A stretch of DNA of 64,000 bases. Source: Capitella teleta. Taxonomy: Eukaryota > Annelida > Polychaeta > Capitellidae. Under the pieces are notes generated by a model that made no database searches, was not told the origin of the DNA, and saw only the letters and a program-made list of their open reading frames with translations. Shown in pieces: positions 12,420-24,260 of this stretch. The translations under genes and the position numbers were made by a program. Location: the NCBI GenBank assembly GCA_000328365.1, contig KB294417.1, positions 364,534 to 428,533 of the forward strand, in the 5' to 3' direction. Position 1 is the stretch's first letter. Every line of letters starts with the position of its first letter.

Positions 12420-14530
12420 ACAGAAAGCATACTTTATGCCAATGTGTAACACCCAGTAAGCCCGACATCAAAGGTGCTGAAATTAATTAATACAACCTGT
12501 ACAGGTAATGCTATTACTGTATCATTATGCATGCAGCTTCAAACTAGCTCATCTTTCTAGCAAAACCATCCTTTTCCGGATGTAAGATTGAGTGTGAGAT
12601 TTCTTGGTAAAATGTCACCGGAACGCAGCAGCACGGATTTTGAACAAAACCCCTTAAAGACACCGCATTGCGCCTGTTTTGAGACTCCTGCACTGTCTTC
12701 ACATAAGCCTCCGCTTCACAATAACAACACTTGCGTGGCAATGGGTGTATGGTGACGTCCCCTAATATCCCAAAAGAGTCGCTCAAGTTGAAAAGCCAGC
12801 ACGTGACCTGCGTTCTTCGGGAGTTCGACTGCTACGCTTCCTAGTGTCACAGACGGATGCTGGCAAACGTGCATTTTCGAATGTTGGCCCGATTTTTGGG
12901 AATGAATTGCCACTGGTTTTAAGAGAAAACCGAAACTGAAACTCGAAACTCGAGCTTTTCATTAAGTATCTTCCACCTTTTTAATCTCATTGCATATACA
13001 TGTAATCGTAATATTCAAGTTATTTCTATTGTATTGATTATACATTTACAATTATGTAACATTTTTTGATAATGTTGCCCATATTTCACCGATTAGTACA
13101 CATAGTATGTTCCTATGACACTGCATTTCATGTGTGGAGCTTGTGTGGCCTGCATCACGAATGACACTTATCAATGCAATCATTCCGGATTCGATGGTGG
13201 CACGTAATAATTCCCAAGATGTACAGTGCTTATGATTAACGATTACCCTATGATAGTTCTACAAATCCCAATGAAACTCCAAATGAGAAAAAGGACAAAG
13301 ATGAGTTCATGATCACTTGGGATGCAGGGTGATCGGATAATGATTGAATTTAATAAGACGCCCATTTCTTTGTCCTTCAATGCAATGTATTGCCAAAGAA
13401 GTGAGGCTTGGGTGAAAGAGGGGGGGGGGGGGGGTTAGTGCATGGGAATGCATGGCCCCAGGGTAATTAAAAGGACGACGGGGAGGGAACTACAACGGAA
13501 CCTGCGTACATGGAATTTCGAGACGCTGGTCACACAGGGGGACGAATGTACTGGCGACTGAAAACCGATGGCCGATCAATGCATTGACCATGGTAACAAG
13601 AGCATTTATTTCATAGATATGAAGGTTCGCGTAGAGTGTAAAGTTCTATAAAATACTTTATATGACAAACTTCCGAATAACTTTTTTCCTGTGTAACTAC
13701 TATAATTATGAGTTACACAGCTGAGTTACAGATATATACTATACTATACAGTGTGCTCTAACAGCAACTAAGTGCATCTAAACTGATTGGTAGAACAGTT
13801 TGACATAATAACATCCCTCGCCACACAATACCGCACAGATCGTACTAACAGAGTTTCGTCGTAGCGAGCGTCGCGGGGACATGAGTTGGGCAGAAACTGG
13901 TGGACAGATGGCGGAGGCCTAATGGCTGAATTCCGTCATTACGCGTCAGATAAATGAGCAAAGTGATAGAGAAACCAACACTGCGACCAAGTGGTCAGCT
14001 GCAGCAGCACGCGGAGGAAATTCAGCGTTTCTGAGGAATGATTTGCGTCGCCCATGATTCACAGCGTATTGCGTGAGGAGACGAGGGGGGAGAGGAGGGG
14101 GAGGGGGCTGTGGAGGCGCATGATTGCGACAAATGTGATTTCGTGTGGCGTAATTTGCATTTTCATTTCTTGATGTTGTGGAATGTGAGTGCAGTGGAAT
14201 GCAGCGACAGATGCTGCTGACCTGTTCATCAGAAACACAACAAGTGCGATTGAGACTATATGCAACCTTAGGGTTCTGGGCGTAATGCAAATAAGGACGT
14301 TAAACATTGTTTATGAATCAACATTCTACTGTTATCATAGTTATGATGATAGGTATTATATTACCCGCTCACATTAAAGAACCTGTACACGTTAGGTACT
14401 GGGGGAATGTGTACTCAAGGGGATGTAATTCATAAGCCACTGGCTGCTCAAAAGTTATCATTTCTCATCAGCTCAGGAACCAACGGAGCATCAGATGAGA
14501 GAGTGTTGCAAAACGCGGGTTTCCACTCAC
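12420..14530. other. Non-coding stretch
   Basis: No gene recognised. A G tract lies at 13420-13434 and a GC-richer patch at 13860-14110. A proline-rich minus-strand frame around 14,0-14,3 kb has no family resemblance. Confidence 0.35.
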
Positions 14531-16347
14531 CACTCGGAGCTGCAAAGAGTTGATTTTTCTCGCGGCTTCATCGTCAGGGAGTTCGGCAGGAGAGATATCC
14601 GAAAGGTCACTCGGAGCCCAGGATCCACGAACATCCTCAAAAGCCGAATCCTCCTCTTCCTCCTCAGTCTCTTTGCTCGTGCTATCCGCCTCCTCTTCCT
14701 CCTCCTCTTCACTCACAGAAGGCATGCTCCTCCGTCGCATCGTGCACATCCAGATACTCATGTCTCCAGCGGCGTCACTCTTTGATCTTTATAATTTTCC
14801 TACCTGAAGGCGACTCTTTGATCCCAGACACAACTGCCCACAGGTTATACTCGTTACGATACACTGCTCACTCACACTGGTCCCTTGGTGAATCATACTC
14901 ATGCTCCATGAGATGTACAATTAGCAACCAATCAGGTACGGGTGATCAGCAGAAAGGTCAACAACGTCTTGCATCAGAAGGAAATTCGGTGGTCATGTAA
15001 CCTGAGCATCGTGTCACTCCGTCGGAATGCAGCCTCGAATGGGCAGCATGCATCGCCATGCGGGGCTTGCAACCCCGCCCCTCCCCCCACCATCGATGGC
15101 TCATTTGGCGTCACTCTCGCAGACATGGCACCAGTGGCAAAGGAGGTCAAAGGGAAGCACGGACGCTACCCCGGGACGACAATCTCCGTCTGATATCCAC
15201 GGAGGGGGAAGGCAACAGCGAGAAGAAAAAAAAAAACAGAGGGTGCTTAAGGCATTGACGAACGTGGAAAAAAGTTAGCATCTGCCGCATGGGAAACCTT
15301 TTTGTGCTGGTGTGCCTGGGTCTATGGCAGAGTTAGCTGTCTTTTGCATGTCGATGGGATCAGGTGCCAGGGGCCAAATCTAATTAGAGATCCTGATATT
15401 CCACAGAACGATATGGATAATTTTATGCAAATAATCACTTGTATGGTATGAATAAGCAGGGTATTGTTTGAAACTGTTGAGGCCTTTATCGGAGCTACAG
15501 GCCTGCTTTGTTCTGAGGCAATTGTGTGGATATCGGCCAATATCAGCATGGTTCATCGTGCTGATACAATCAATATCACACGACCAACATACTTGTTGGC
15601 ATTTAGATGAAAGTGCTAAGCACTTAATCTCCCCATGAGACGCTGAAAATTCGTCTTATGGGCGGCTGGGGGGGGAGGGGTCAAACTGACGACCTTCATT
15701 TAGAAGACGACATCAATTACAATATGTAAAGGATAATGACGAGCAGCTTAAAATAAAATGTGAATGAATTATGAACTATAAGTAAAAATGGGTAAGATAT
15801 AAAATAATATCAAATCAAAACGCCTCATTCTATGGGATAACCTCTAATACATACAGCACATATTAGTAGCAATGAATAGACTTACAAATGTGTCAGTCGA
15901 ATATCAATGTACAGGAATGCATGTACCGACTGATGTACGAAATAAAAAAAAAAAAACGTCTCAAGCATAATTATGCCAATGTGACGTTGTATGCGTATTA
16001 CGGACACGCTGCAGCACATGGAAGTTTAACATATTAAAAGATTAAAGACCCACGGGAACGACCCACTCTACAGCGGCAGCATTCACCTGTAATTCAATCC
16101 TAATTCTGCATTCTGCAACTCTGACCGGACTGCAATCTTTATCCTCGCATAAGATCAAAGGATTCGTGACGAGATCCAAATCCGGTGTCTCCATGCTGAG
16201 AATAATATATCCGGAACATTTAATATACTTGCAGCATCAAGTACTTGTGGCTGGCCGTGTATACTTGGCAAGTATTAAGAAGAAGCATGCTGCTCACATG
16301 GCTCTCAATACAAGATGATCTGGCATTTCAGATAGCTTAGCCGCCAT
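14531..16347 (-). CDS. Tentative two-exon start of a gene encoding an acidic Ser/Glu-rich protein
   Basis: Candidate exon 1 (16347-16298) starts CAAATGGCGG, reads MAAKLSEMPDHLVLRA and ends in phase 2 at a GTGAGC donor. Candidate exon 2 (14786-14531) is open in the matching phase for 85 codons and ends GTG|GTGAGT. It encodes a basic patch (RRRS), two runs of 5-7 glutamates, then SDLSDISPAELPDDEAARK. Weak point: the exon 2 acceptor (TATAAAG|) has no pyrimidine tract, so the joint may be wrong and exon 2 may belong with other exons or be purine-rich non-coding DNA. No later exon was found. The composition would suit a disordered nuclear protein, but I do not recognise it. Confidence 0.25.
15300..16290. 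other. Non-coding stretch
   Basis: I see no gene or repeat here apart from short homopolymers (G tract near 15669, A tract near 15944). Confidence 0.3.
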
Positions 16348-16892
16348 TTGGGTTGTTTCGGAGATAACAAGCGATGATAGCGGAGTTAATGACTTTCGGC
16401 TGAGTGTGAATACGTTATGATTATTTTGTGCGTTATGAATAGGATACACGGCCTGACAGGGATACGTGTTGAGTAATGTGGGTATTGCAATTACGTGTAA
16501 TTCTGTGTCTGAGCTAACAGAGTTTCACCTTGGGATTCAGGGCAAGTAAATAGCATCAGTTGTACTGGCTCATAATAAGTGAAAGACAACTCAGAACAAC
16601 TGCATTATTCGACAGCATAATATATCGGATTATATCCCATTTATTTTCATAACATTCAACTATATATTGATCCGCTACCGTTTGAAGCTAATGATGCACA
16701 GACTTGGATGACAGAATTTGATGAGTTAATAACTTAATAGTGGCATTAAAGAAATTAATGAAACGAATAAAAATCGGATTATGTACAGGAATATCTTGAC
16801 AAATTCGGTGCAGAAGATTACAATGAGTAGTGCGTGGTAAGCCTAATAAGAAACGAATACATTTCCTCCAGGCAGACCTGCCTAGAGATAAA

Positions 16893-17064
16893 GAGAGGTG
16901 GTGGCCCAGTGGTTAGCGTGCGCCTCGAAGGGCTTGGCGCTGGCCACTAGAGTTCGAAGCCAGCCACTAACCTTGTGTCCTTGGCTCCTCGGACCACTTC
17001 AGGATTCCGAGGTTAAATAAGCCCCACGAAAAACAAAATGAAAACAAACAAAAAAACAAACAAA
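16893..17064 (+). mobile_element. tRNA-derived SINE (family A)
   Basis: The head carries both parts of an RNA polymerase III type 2 promoter: box A, TGGCCCAGTGG (about 16902-16912), and box B, GAGTTCGAAGCC (16950-16961), at tRNA-like spacing. A short unrelated body follows (TTGGCTCCTCGGACC...), then an A-rich tail of AAAC/AAAAC units ending near 17064. The order tRNA-like head, body, A-rich tail is that of a SINE, not a functional tRNA, because no cloverleaf closes. Target-site duplications were not found by eye. Confidence 0.8.
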
Positions 17065-17271
17065 CTCACCCGCTCAATGGGTGTCACCCGCAATCTCACC
17101 CTGCCTCCCGCTCACCCGTCGAATCTAAGCATCTCACCCGCATTCTTAAGTCGGCATTCTTAAATCGTCAGTGTATATTTTTTATTCTTCCACTATGTAT
17201 AATGGAATTATACAATGAAAGGAGACATTGCCCGGTCAAACGCCGAAGTGTTTCTCGGAATCGACTCGTTC

Positions 17272-17540
17272 GATTAGTCTTCCCATGAAACTACAACTGA
17301 AGGATTGTCGGTCCTGTCTCCAGCATTAAAAACGATAAACCGGATTTTTGAAGCCTTAAAAAGTACGTCAAATTTGAGAGCAAAAACTGCGCACACACCG
17401 AGAAGGTCGCTCAAACCCTTCACCGACGGTGAGATAAAAATCACGCCATCGACGTATGCGAAGGCGCTACAGAAGTTTGATCCAATGTGGCATCCAGCGT
17501 TTGAGTTCTTGAGCCAAGAGAGTAATTTATCTAGATACAA
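17272..17540 (-). mobile_element. LINE reverse transcriptase fragment (CR1/L2/Jockey-like)
   Basis: An open minus-strand frame of 88 codons matches the palm region of non-LTR retrotransposon reverse transcriptases: GCHIG, then an AF(A/G)YADD-type box, then PSV.GL..LL..C..FA and a KS..IVFN-like end. The catalytic box reads AYVDG where active enzymes have YADD, so the copy is dead. It is a fragment; flanking parts of the open reading frame were not seen. A T tract of about 30 lies at 17631-17661. Confidence 0.75.
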
Positions 17541-17628
17541 TTGAAAATGGCGCTGTCCACACTGTTTGCGTCTGTTCTTTTCACAATGGAAATGTTGTCA
17601 GGAAATTATAATTCCGTTTGGAGCATAC

Positions 17629-17660
<32 letters not shown>

Positions 17661-17661
17661 C

Positions 17662-18980
17662 TCGTTATATAGCGTTATGTCGGTCATAAGTATATTGTTC
17701 ACTGACACTGCTACCGGATAATAATAACCTGAAATCTTCATCCCAAAAACTGTTGGATAATAGGTGAATAACAACAAGGAACTATTTTGTTATAATGAAA
17801 TAGGAAAATGCACATAGTTATAATATTTCTAAACCACAATTTTGATAATCATTTGAGAAACCAACAAAGTAACAAATTTTTAATGGTGTCCCGGCCATGT
17901 AAGCCACGGAAGTGACTATCTCACTCCACCATACTCAGTGTATACGATAATCATGGAACAACACATGTAAGTATTACTGTATGTGTATTGTTTGCGGGAG
18001 AATCAGAATGATATCTGATTCAAAGCTGAATATTAGTTTTTCCATTTCGTTGCTTTATCAAATTTTCTGCATAAGTGATAATCATTCAATGGCAATTAAT
18101 AAGTGAAAGCCAGGCAACAATTAAACGGATGATCAAATTACTCAATCGGCGTTACGTATCAGAGAACCAGATTCGGTATATGACAGTGACAGGCTCGACA
18201 CCATCAAGAGTCCCTAGTTTTCATTCCTTAATTGCACATACAACCGCCATCTAGAACACCAAACAATCTGACCACAAAACACAAGAACCGTATTTTTGAG
18301 AACCACACGTGAAATCAATGTTTACATACCACAAGAGTTTCTCCGAGGTTCCTGGGCCTATACTGCGTCCACTGCCCCGTCGAAATTCCCCTGTTCTCAT
18401 ACTGAGCTCCCTCGGCCATATTTTTAAAATTCCATTTCGTTGAGTTCCCCAAACATAGCCATGTTGATCTGTCAACACGCTGTATACTGCTGACAATGAG
18501 CCCTGCACGCGGAACCCTCCCGCCCGCCCCTTCCCCATCTCAAGGTCCCCATCATCGATTTTTCTCTCCCTCCCGTTTGGTCGTTTGATGGAGTGCAAAC
18601 GCCGTGATGACCAGATCACAGATAGCAACCCTCAGCGCAGATTGCTCCACGGCTGCCATACCCTCTTCACAGATGTTCGGCGATGGTTTCGGTGAATTCG
18701 GGTTGTGTCTGCTCGCGATTGTGCTTGGCATTTATTCAGTTCATACAGAGGTGCTTGTTCATGGAGCACGACGTGGCCTCGCTTCGGGTTTAAACGGATT
18801 TGTATGCGCTGCAGGATGAACGTAAAGCGCGAGATCACTTTTGGCCGAGTGGCGGCGGAGTTCTTTCAATGCATTATGTTAAGTGGTTGTGCATTAACCC
18901 AGTGCATTAATCTTGTTTCACTTGTCCCCGGCGCTAGTATTGTATGATGTCGGTTTTCACCACCCCCTCTAAATGGGGAT
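17662..18980. other. Non-coding stretch with a GC-richer patch
   Basis: No gene recognised. The patch at 18500-18840 has open frames on both strands without family resemblance, and may be a small CpG-rich regulatory patch. Confidence 0.3.
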
Positions 18981-18987
18981 TTACAAT

Positions 18988-19191
18988 GGGGAGGATCAGG
19001 ATTTTGGAGGATCATTTGGGAGGATCGGGACGATCATGGAGGGAATATTTTTGTATATGAATGCTTAGGAGGATCGCCAGGGAGGATCAGGGAGGATCGA
19101 TTTTTTTTGGGAGGATCGTCGATCCTCAGAGGAACGGGGAGGATCAGGGAGGATCGGGAGGAGCAATGAAGATGATCTGGAGGAGCGAAGA
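18988..19191. repeat. Irregular GGGAGGATC-type short repeat cluster
   Basis: About ten copies of GAGGATC lie within 200 bp at irregular spacing, mostly in the same orientation, with one inverted copy forming GAGGATCGTCGATCCTC near 19112. The copies sit in G-rich sequence. The irregular spacing distinguishes this from a normal tandem repeat. No open frame crosses it. Confidence 0.8.
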
Positions 19192-20530
19192 GGTGTGTGT
19201 TTGAATTGGTCAACCAAGTTAGAATTTCTTGGTTTTGACACCATGTAAATTTTGTGTTGATTTATCTTCTATAGTCGATTCTTGATTCTTTTGTTTGTCA
19301 ACCAGCGCCATTTGTTCATCATTTTGAAAGGATGAAAAGCAACTCTAAATTGATGAGGTTTGTTTTCATTGAATCGATCTCGCATCTTTTCTTCCTGATT
19401 GTTGATCAAATCTTAACAGTGTTTAAAAAATGAAGAGAGACCCGGGAGAGTCACCCTGTGAAAAGTCAACTTCATCACGTTTCATGGATAGACTTACAAA
19501 TACTTGCATGTTTGCCCCCTCTTGATCCAGACACCCTGTGACATGTATGCGTGCATATTAACGGGAGTTGTGATTTTATAACTTAAGTGGCAATAATGTG
19601 CTCGTCTGTTCAGACTGTTGTAATAACAGAAGTTACGCCTTGTTTACTTAACTATCTGCTTCATTGTTCCAACAATTATAATTCTTCGGTGAGACTGCAG
19701 TGCTGCCAAAATGCGTAAAGAGCCGTAAAACCCCATCATGCCTCATGCCTTATGCTTCATTTTACCATTTAGCGTGGTCAATTTTTCTTTAAATTTTCAA
19801 ATTTGATCATGTATATCTCCTTATCATTATGGTGCCACTATTTTTTTTTAATTGAATTGAAATGTGCAAAACTTCTGAATTTTGCTCGGCAGAGATTTCA
19901 ACATTAACTGCCTTTTTTTATGCATTACATTATTTATTTTATTTTCCTCGATTCATTTTTGTTCTTCTGTCTTCAATTTATTTTGTTCAATTCATAATGT
20001 TTTCTCATCCTATCATCAAATAAATCTCATGGCTCTCATTCGCAAAACAATCTCTCTCGGTATCTGTTTATCTCAACCAAAATACAGAAAATACTGATCT
20101 GATCATCTTAAAATTAAAATAATACGTTTTTCTCTGAAAATTATTATATCCTTTATACAAGTACTTGTTCTGTGAAATGTAATCCCTTCAGTAATTCATG
20201 TAAGCCTGATCAGGTCATGTTAAAAGATTTAAGTCCTTTTGTATTAGGACTCTGTCTTACAACGGATAACGTTATGATTACCATTAAACGAGAGCCATAA
20301 CGCACCAGAACTTCATAGAGACTACCGTCAGAAGCCAATCTCAGCGAGCATATTTTTAGAGCTGAATTCCTAATCGATGTTCTATCTGTATTACTCTACA
20401 TCATTGCCACAATGAGTCAATGACCATCATTCAATTACAAAGTTGTCTCTGATAGAAAACGTCAAGTATTAGTGTTAACCTAGTACTAAAATAACATAAA
20501 TCAGTGCGCTTAATTAAAGCTTCATATGAC
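19192..20530. other. Non-coding stretch
   Basis: AT-rich sequence with no gene recognised. It contains one CGTTATGAT motif pair in convergent orientation (about 20268-20298). Confidence 0.3.
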
Positions 20531-20534
20531 GAAA

Positions 20535-22490
20535 TGGTGCGCAGTTTTCAAATGTAAGCTCGCACAGTTTGACCACCAGAGCTTTGAAGTAAACTGTCGG
20601 CCTTGATCACTGACCATGTCTTGAGGTAGTCAAACAATCCTTGAGTGAGCTGTTGTTTATATTTTTCTGCTCTTATTGACTTGAGATGAAATGCTTCTGG
20701 TTATCGTGTGTGCCTATCAATGGCATTCAGGAGATACGTGAACCCTTGAGACGCCAAAAGAGGCCCAACTCTATCCACGTGTACGTGTTGAAACGGAATG
20801 TCTGGTATTGGTATCTTCATTACTTCATATTGTCCGGCCTCAAGATTAACACGTGCTACTCGAGGCAAGTGAAAAACCTCCTCCAGGTCCCGAGGATACC
20901 GTTCCTGGTGAGCAGATGCTACCAAGATATCGTCCATGTACACGAATGCAAACTTTAAACCTTGTCCATGAATCTTTGGAATGTCTGCCCGGCGTTCCAA
21001 AGTCCATGAATTCCCAAAGCCCGAATGGTGTAGATATGGCGGTCGTACCCACGTCCTTTGGAGCCACGAGGACTTGGTGGTACCCCGGACCAGATCTAGG
21101 GTGCTAAAAATGCGTTCCGAATGCAAATGGTTGACGAAGTCTTGTATGTGTGGCACTAGATATCTATCTGGAATGAATGCACAATTCAAACGTCTATAAT
21201 CACCACATGGGCGTCATTCAATGTTCTTCTTCTTCACCATGTGGAGGGGAGATGACCAACAGCTTTTTGAAGGACGAATTATTCCTAAATCCTGGAGAAT
21301 CGTGAACTCAACTTTTGCGGCTTGGAGTTTGGATAGATCTAGGCGTCGTGGGCGACCCCAAACAGGTGGTCCTGTCATAGGGATGTGGTGGAACACACCA
21401 TGTCGGAGATTTGCAATAGAGAAATCTGGCTGCGTCAGCTGAGGGTAACGTCTAAGAAGTGGCAGACAGAGACCTCTGTGAGAAATTGTGGCTGCCAATC
21501 CACGACGCGCGTTTGTGTCAAAAGCGTCGACCAGGCAAGAAATCGTAGAGAGATCATTAATGCGGATCAAGCAAAGACCAGCAACATCCATGAGCAGACA
21601 ATGTTTCAGCAAAAGGTCTGCTTCTAGCAGAGGTCTCTTTACTTTAGCTCGCATGAATCGTCCTTGAAGTTAACGGCCACCAAAACACACGTCACAAAAA
21701 ACGCTGCCAAAGTGTGTATCGATGAACCGTTCACCGCTTGCAGCTGTAGTGGAACGTTGGCACTGTATGTTGTGCGATCCGATGGGGTAGCTGGTATCAC
21801 GGAGACCTGGGCACCAGTGTCGACCAAGAATACGCGGCCGGAGAGTGAATCAGTGATTAAGTGTAGTGTTGATGAGGGGCCCACCAGAGCTATGCTCGCA
21901 TTGCCTCAAGATTCGAAGCAGGAAATGTTTGTCATCATTTCCATAGAGTTGTAAGATGGCGTCTGCCAGCTCCATAGGCTTCCTGTCATCCAGATCTGTT
22001 ATACTGAGAATCCTATCAGCCCGTTCTTCGTCTGTGAGGTCGTACGTTTCTAAAGGGCCGTTCACATATGTGCGTCCGGCACGTGCGGGCGGAAAACGCC
22101 CGCCCGCACATATGTGAACGGCCCTTTAGTCTTTCATATTCTTTGGCGCCTGGTGATTCTAGGAAGTGTGATGTCCTGGCCGCGTCCAATTAAGGAGGTG
22201 ACGATATGGTAGTACCTTGTGATCTTGGTTGTAATATTTCTTAGTTCGAATTGTGCCTCTGCTTGGATAAACCAGACTCTAACGTTGGCAGCCCAAAACA
22301 GCGGCAATTTGACTGCTGTGGCTGCCACTTGCGAAGGCGTCATTCTGCATGCGATTCAACGTCGGGGTCACCATTATGGCTTATGGCGAGTGTGAAGAGC
22401 CAACAAGAGACAGTTGATCAGACTGATTATTCATTGTGAAAACACAAGCGTTTACATATCCATATTCTAGCTATTGTGTGTGATTGGGGC
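20535..22490 (-). mobile_element. Decayed Ty3/gypsy-type LTR retrotransposon (gag, protease, reverse transcriptase and integrase remnants)
   Basis: Read on the minus strand, remnants appear in the usual Ty3/gypsy order: gag-like sequence (about 22.34-21.85 kb), an aspartic protease with a DTGAQ-type site (21.88-21.64 kb), reverse transcriptase (21.65-20.85 kb) and the start of an integrase core (20.75-20.53 kb). The copy is broken in several places and much of the RT, RNase H and integrase is absent. No LTRs were recognised. A hairpin MITE sits in the gag region, and the gag-start/leader segment is tandemly duplicated. It looks old. Confidence 0.85.
22053..22129. mobile_element. Short hairpin MITE inside the Ty3/gypsy remnant
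   Basis: A nearly perfect inverted repeat of about 77 bp: arms starting AAGGGCCGTTCACATATGTG and ending with its complement, with a GCGGGCG/CGCCCGC inner stem around GAAAA. It is flanked by TA on both sides, as expected for a TA-targeting DNA transposon. It interrupts the gag region of the older LTR element, so it inserted later. Confidence 0.8.
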
Positions 22491-23200
22491 CCAAAACAGC
22501 GGCAATTTGACTGCTGTGGCTGCCACTTGCGGAGGCGTCATTCTGCATGCGATCCAACGTCGGGGTCACTATTATGGCGAGTGTGAAGAGCCAACAAGAG
22601 ACAGTTGATCAGACTGATTATTCATTGTGAAAACACAATAAATAAACACACTTTTAGAATTATACATGGTTTTATTCACGTAGATTTTAGTTCTGAAATC
22701 GTTTTTAACAACTCGTCATGTGACCTCCGTTCTACAAATGATAAACTTTTATCTGCACAATCTGTCCACACGGAATGTTTTAAATCATCATATTTTAATC
22801 GCATTGTGAGACTATGGAATAATTTACCTCCCGACATTCGCCAGTGTACCCCTTTTAAAACTTTTAAACAGAAAGTGACTTTATTTTACGTTAATAAACT
22901 TGCCAATTTTAATATCGATCAATTCTGTACATGGACATCGACTTGTCGATGTCAAGGCTTTTATCACTGATAACCTTTTTCACTTCATTCCTATTAATAC
23001 TGGCCATTATTTTATTCTTTCTGTTTTTACTCTTTTCGCCGCCAACTTAAAGGCATTGCCTGTTATGTCGTGCGTTTGCATGTTTTTATTATTTATGTTA
23101 CTGCATGCATGAAGTTTGAATAAAAAAAAAAAATAAATAAATAACAAAAACAAAAACAAGCGTTTACATATCCATATTCTAGCTATTGTGTGTGATTGGG
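22289..23200. repeat. Tandem duplication of about 200 bp, second copy split by a LINE
   Basis: Copy 1 (22289-22490) and copy 2 (22491-22638 plus 23158-23200) share the order CCCAAAACAGCGGC... CAACAAGAGACAGTTGATC... GCGTTTACATATCC... GTGTGTGATTGGGG with few differences (copy 1 has a short extra ATGGCTT). Copy 2 is interrupted after GAAAACACAA by a LINE tail. Both copies end with 14 bp belonging to the neighbouring SINE, so the duplication happened after that SINE inserted. Confidence 0.9.
22638..23157 (+). mobile_element. 5'-truncated LINE (3' end with poly-A tail)
   Basis: An open plus-strand frame ends in the typical C-terminal region of non-LTR retrotransposons (RLWNNLPPDIR..TPFKTFKQKV), then about 190 bp of 3' UTR and an A-rich tail near 23121-23157. 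It lies between GAAAACACAA and GCGTTTAC, which are adjacent in the intact copy of the flanking duplication, so the boundaries are clear. The truncation removes almost all of the reverse transcriptase. Confidence 0.85.
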
Positions 23201-23515
23201 GTTTTACGGCTCCACCCAAACCAATCGGATGATACGGGCGCCAGAACAGAATTACTGGGACCGGGGATTCCCCCTACTCTCATCGATATATCCCAAGGGT
23301 TCTTTATCCTGCATACCACCATAGACTGTAGTACACAGCGCCCGGCCTTGTTACACAGTTGGGCAGCACTGCAGAGTCACTGAAGAATCACAATTGTAAT
23401 TCACAATCATAACGCCCGTGGTCTGATCGGGTCTTAAACCCAGGGCCTCGACCCCCACGGTCGGCATACGATTGCAGTCAGCCGGTTTAACCCACTGAGT
23501 TATTCGGTACCCCTA
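23186..23515 (-). mobile_element. tRNA-derived SINE (family B) with target-site duplication
   Basis: On the minus strand the element starts at about 23515 with a tRNA-like head: box A-like TAACTCAGTGGGTTA and box B-like GGGTTTAAGACCC, at the usual spacing. A body of about 230 bp follows and the tail ends CCCCAATCACACAC. The 12-bp sequence ATTCTAGCTATT flanks both ends (23174-23185 and 23516-23527), a clean target-site duplication. Head and body differ from the SINE at 16.9 kb. Its body carries one GCGTTATGATT motif (near 23410). Confidence 0.85.
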
Positions 23516-24147
23516 ATTCTAGCTATTAAAAAAACTTGACATGAGCGATTGAAAGATTAAATTAGAAATGTGAATTGAGTGGATTGCCTTATAATCAATA
23601 ACTCAGAAATCAAAAGTAACAGTCAGATTTAATAGAAAACGAAGACAAACAGTAACAAATCAAACACCTTCAAACATCAATTTCTATCAACAAGTCTCAC
23701 CACAAATTTTTTTTTTCTAAGATGAGTGTTTTCATGTGTATGTCACAAGTCATGTACAATTGGTACCACCAAAGTCTCTTATTTCTCGTGTTATTGTTAT
23801 ATTACAAGTTAAAATTCCTCCAACGTTCTTGTGCTAGACTCTAAATGGCCAGAGGGCTTAGGTTTTGGTATAATTAATTATTCGAAGGCATTCTATTGCG
23901 TTGGATCATTCCAGGTGATGGTTTGCATTAAAACAAACCTTCCCCAACTAAATTCGCCGTCTCACTGGCTCAATTCGCCGTCTCACGGGTCTTTACAGAC
24001 AAGAAAATTACATTTTCTCTACAATGAGCTGTCAAACTTCAGTAAATCACATCTAAACGACAGGTGACACTATATATCAAACATTACATCAATTCGACGT
24101 GGTCATTATGTAATTGTAATCAATTTCTATCAACAAAAATGTGTGTC

Positions 24148-24260
24148 GAAAGGTCGATTCTGAGGTGGGTGGTCAAACTGTGCGAGCTTACGTTTGAAAA
24201 CTGCGCACCCCACAGCTACATGGTTGATACTGGGTAATAGCCAGATGGGCTGGTTGGTAT
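24148..24260 (+). mobile_element. Small fragment of the same Ty3/gypsy family
   Basis: About 45 bp around 24165-24210 match, in opposite orientation, the integrase-core region of the LTR element at 20.5 kb (shared TGTGCGAGCTTACRTTTGAA). Broken and very short; it shows that the family has at least two copies locally. The sequence after it (24.3-25.6 kb) has no recognised gene. Confidence 0.6.

Noticed and set aside
12151-12471. Minus-strand frame with repeated Cys-Leu-Phe-Val
   Set aside because: Translation of the (AAAC)n microsatellite and T tracts.
13946-14290. 114-codon minus-strand frame with a proline run
   Set aside because: Proline run comes from a GGGGGA-type simple sequence; no splice or family support.
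16893-16975. Functional tRNA gene
   Set aside because: Box A and box B are present but the sequence does not fold into a full cloverleaf and continues into a SINE body and A-rich tail.
18251-18628. 125-codon minus-strand frame (SAVYSVLTDQHGYVWGTQ)
   Set aside because: Superficially protein-like, but no recognisable family, no splice partners, and overlapping frames on the other strand are equally open.
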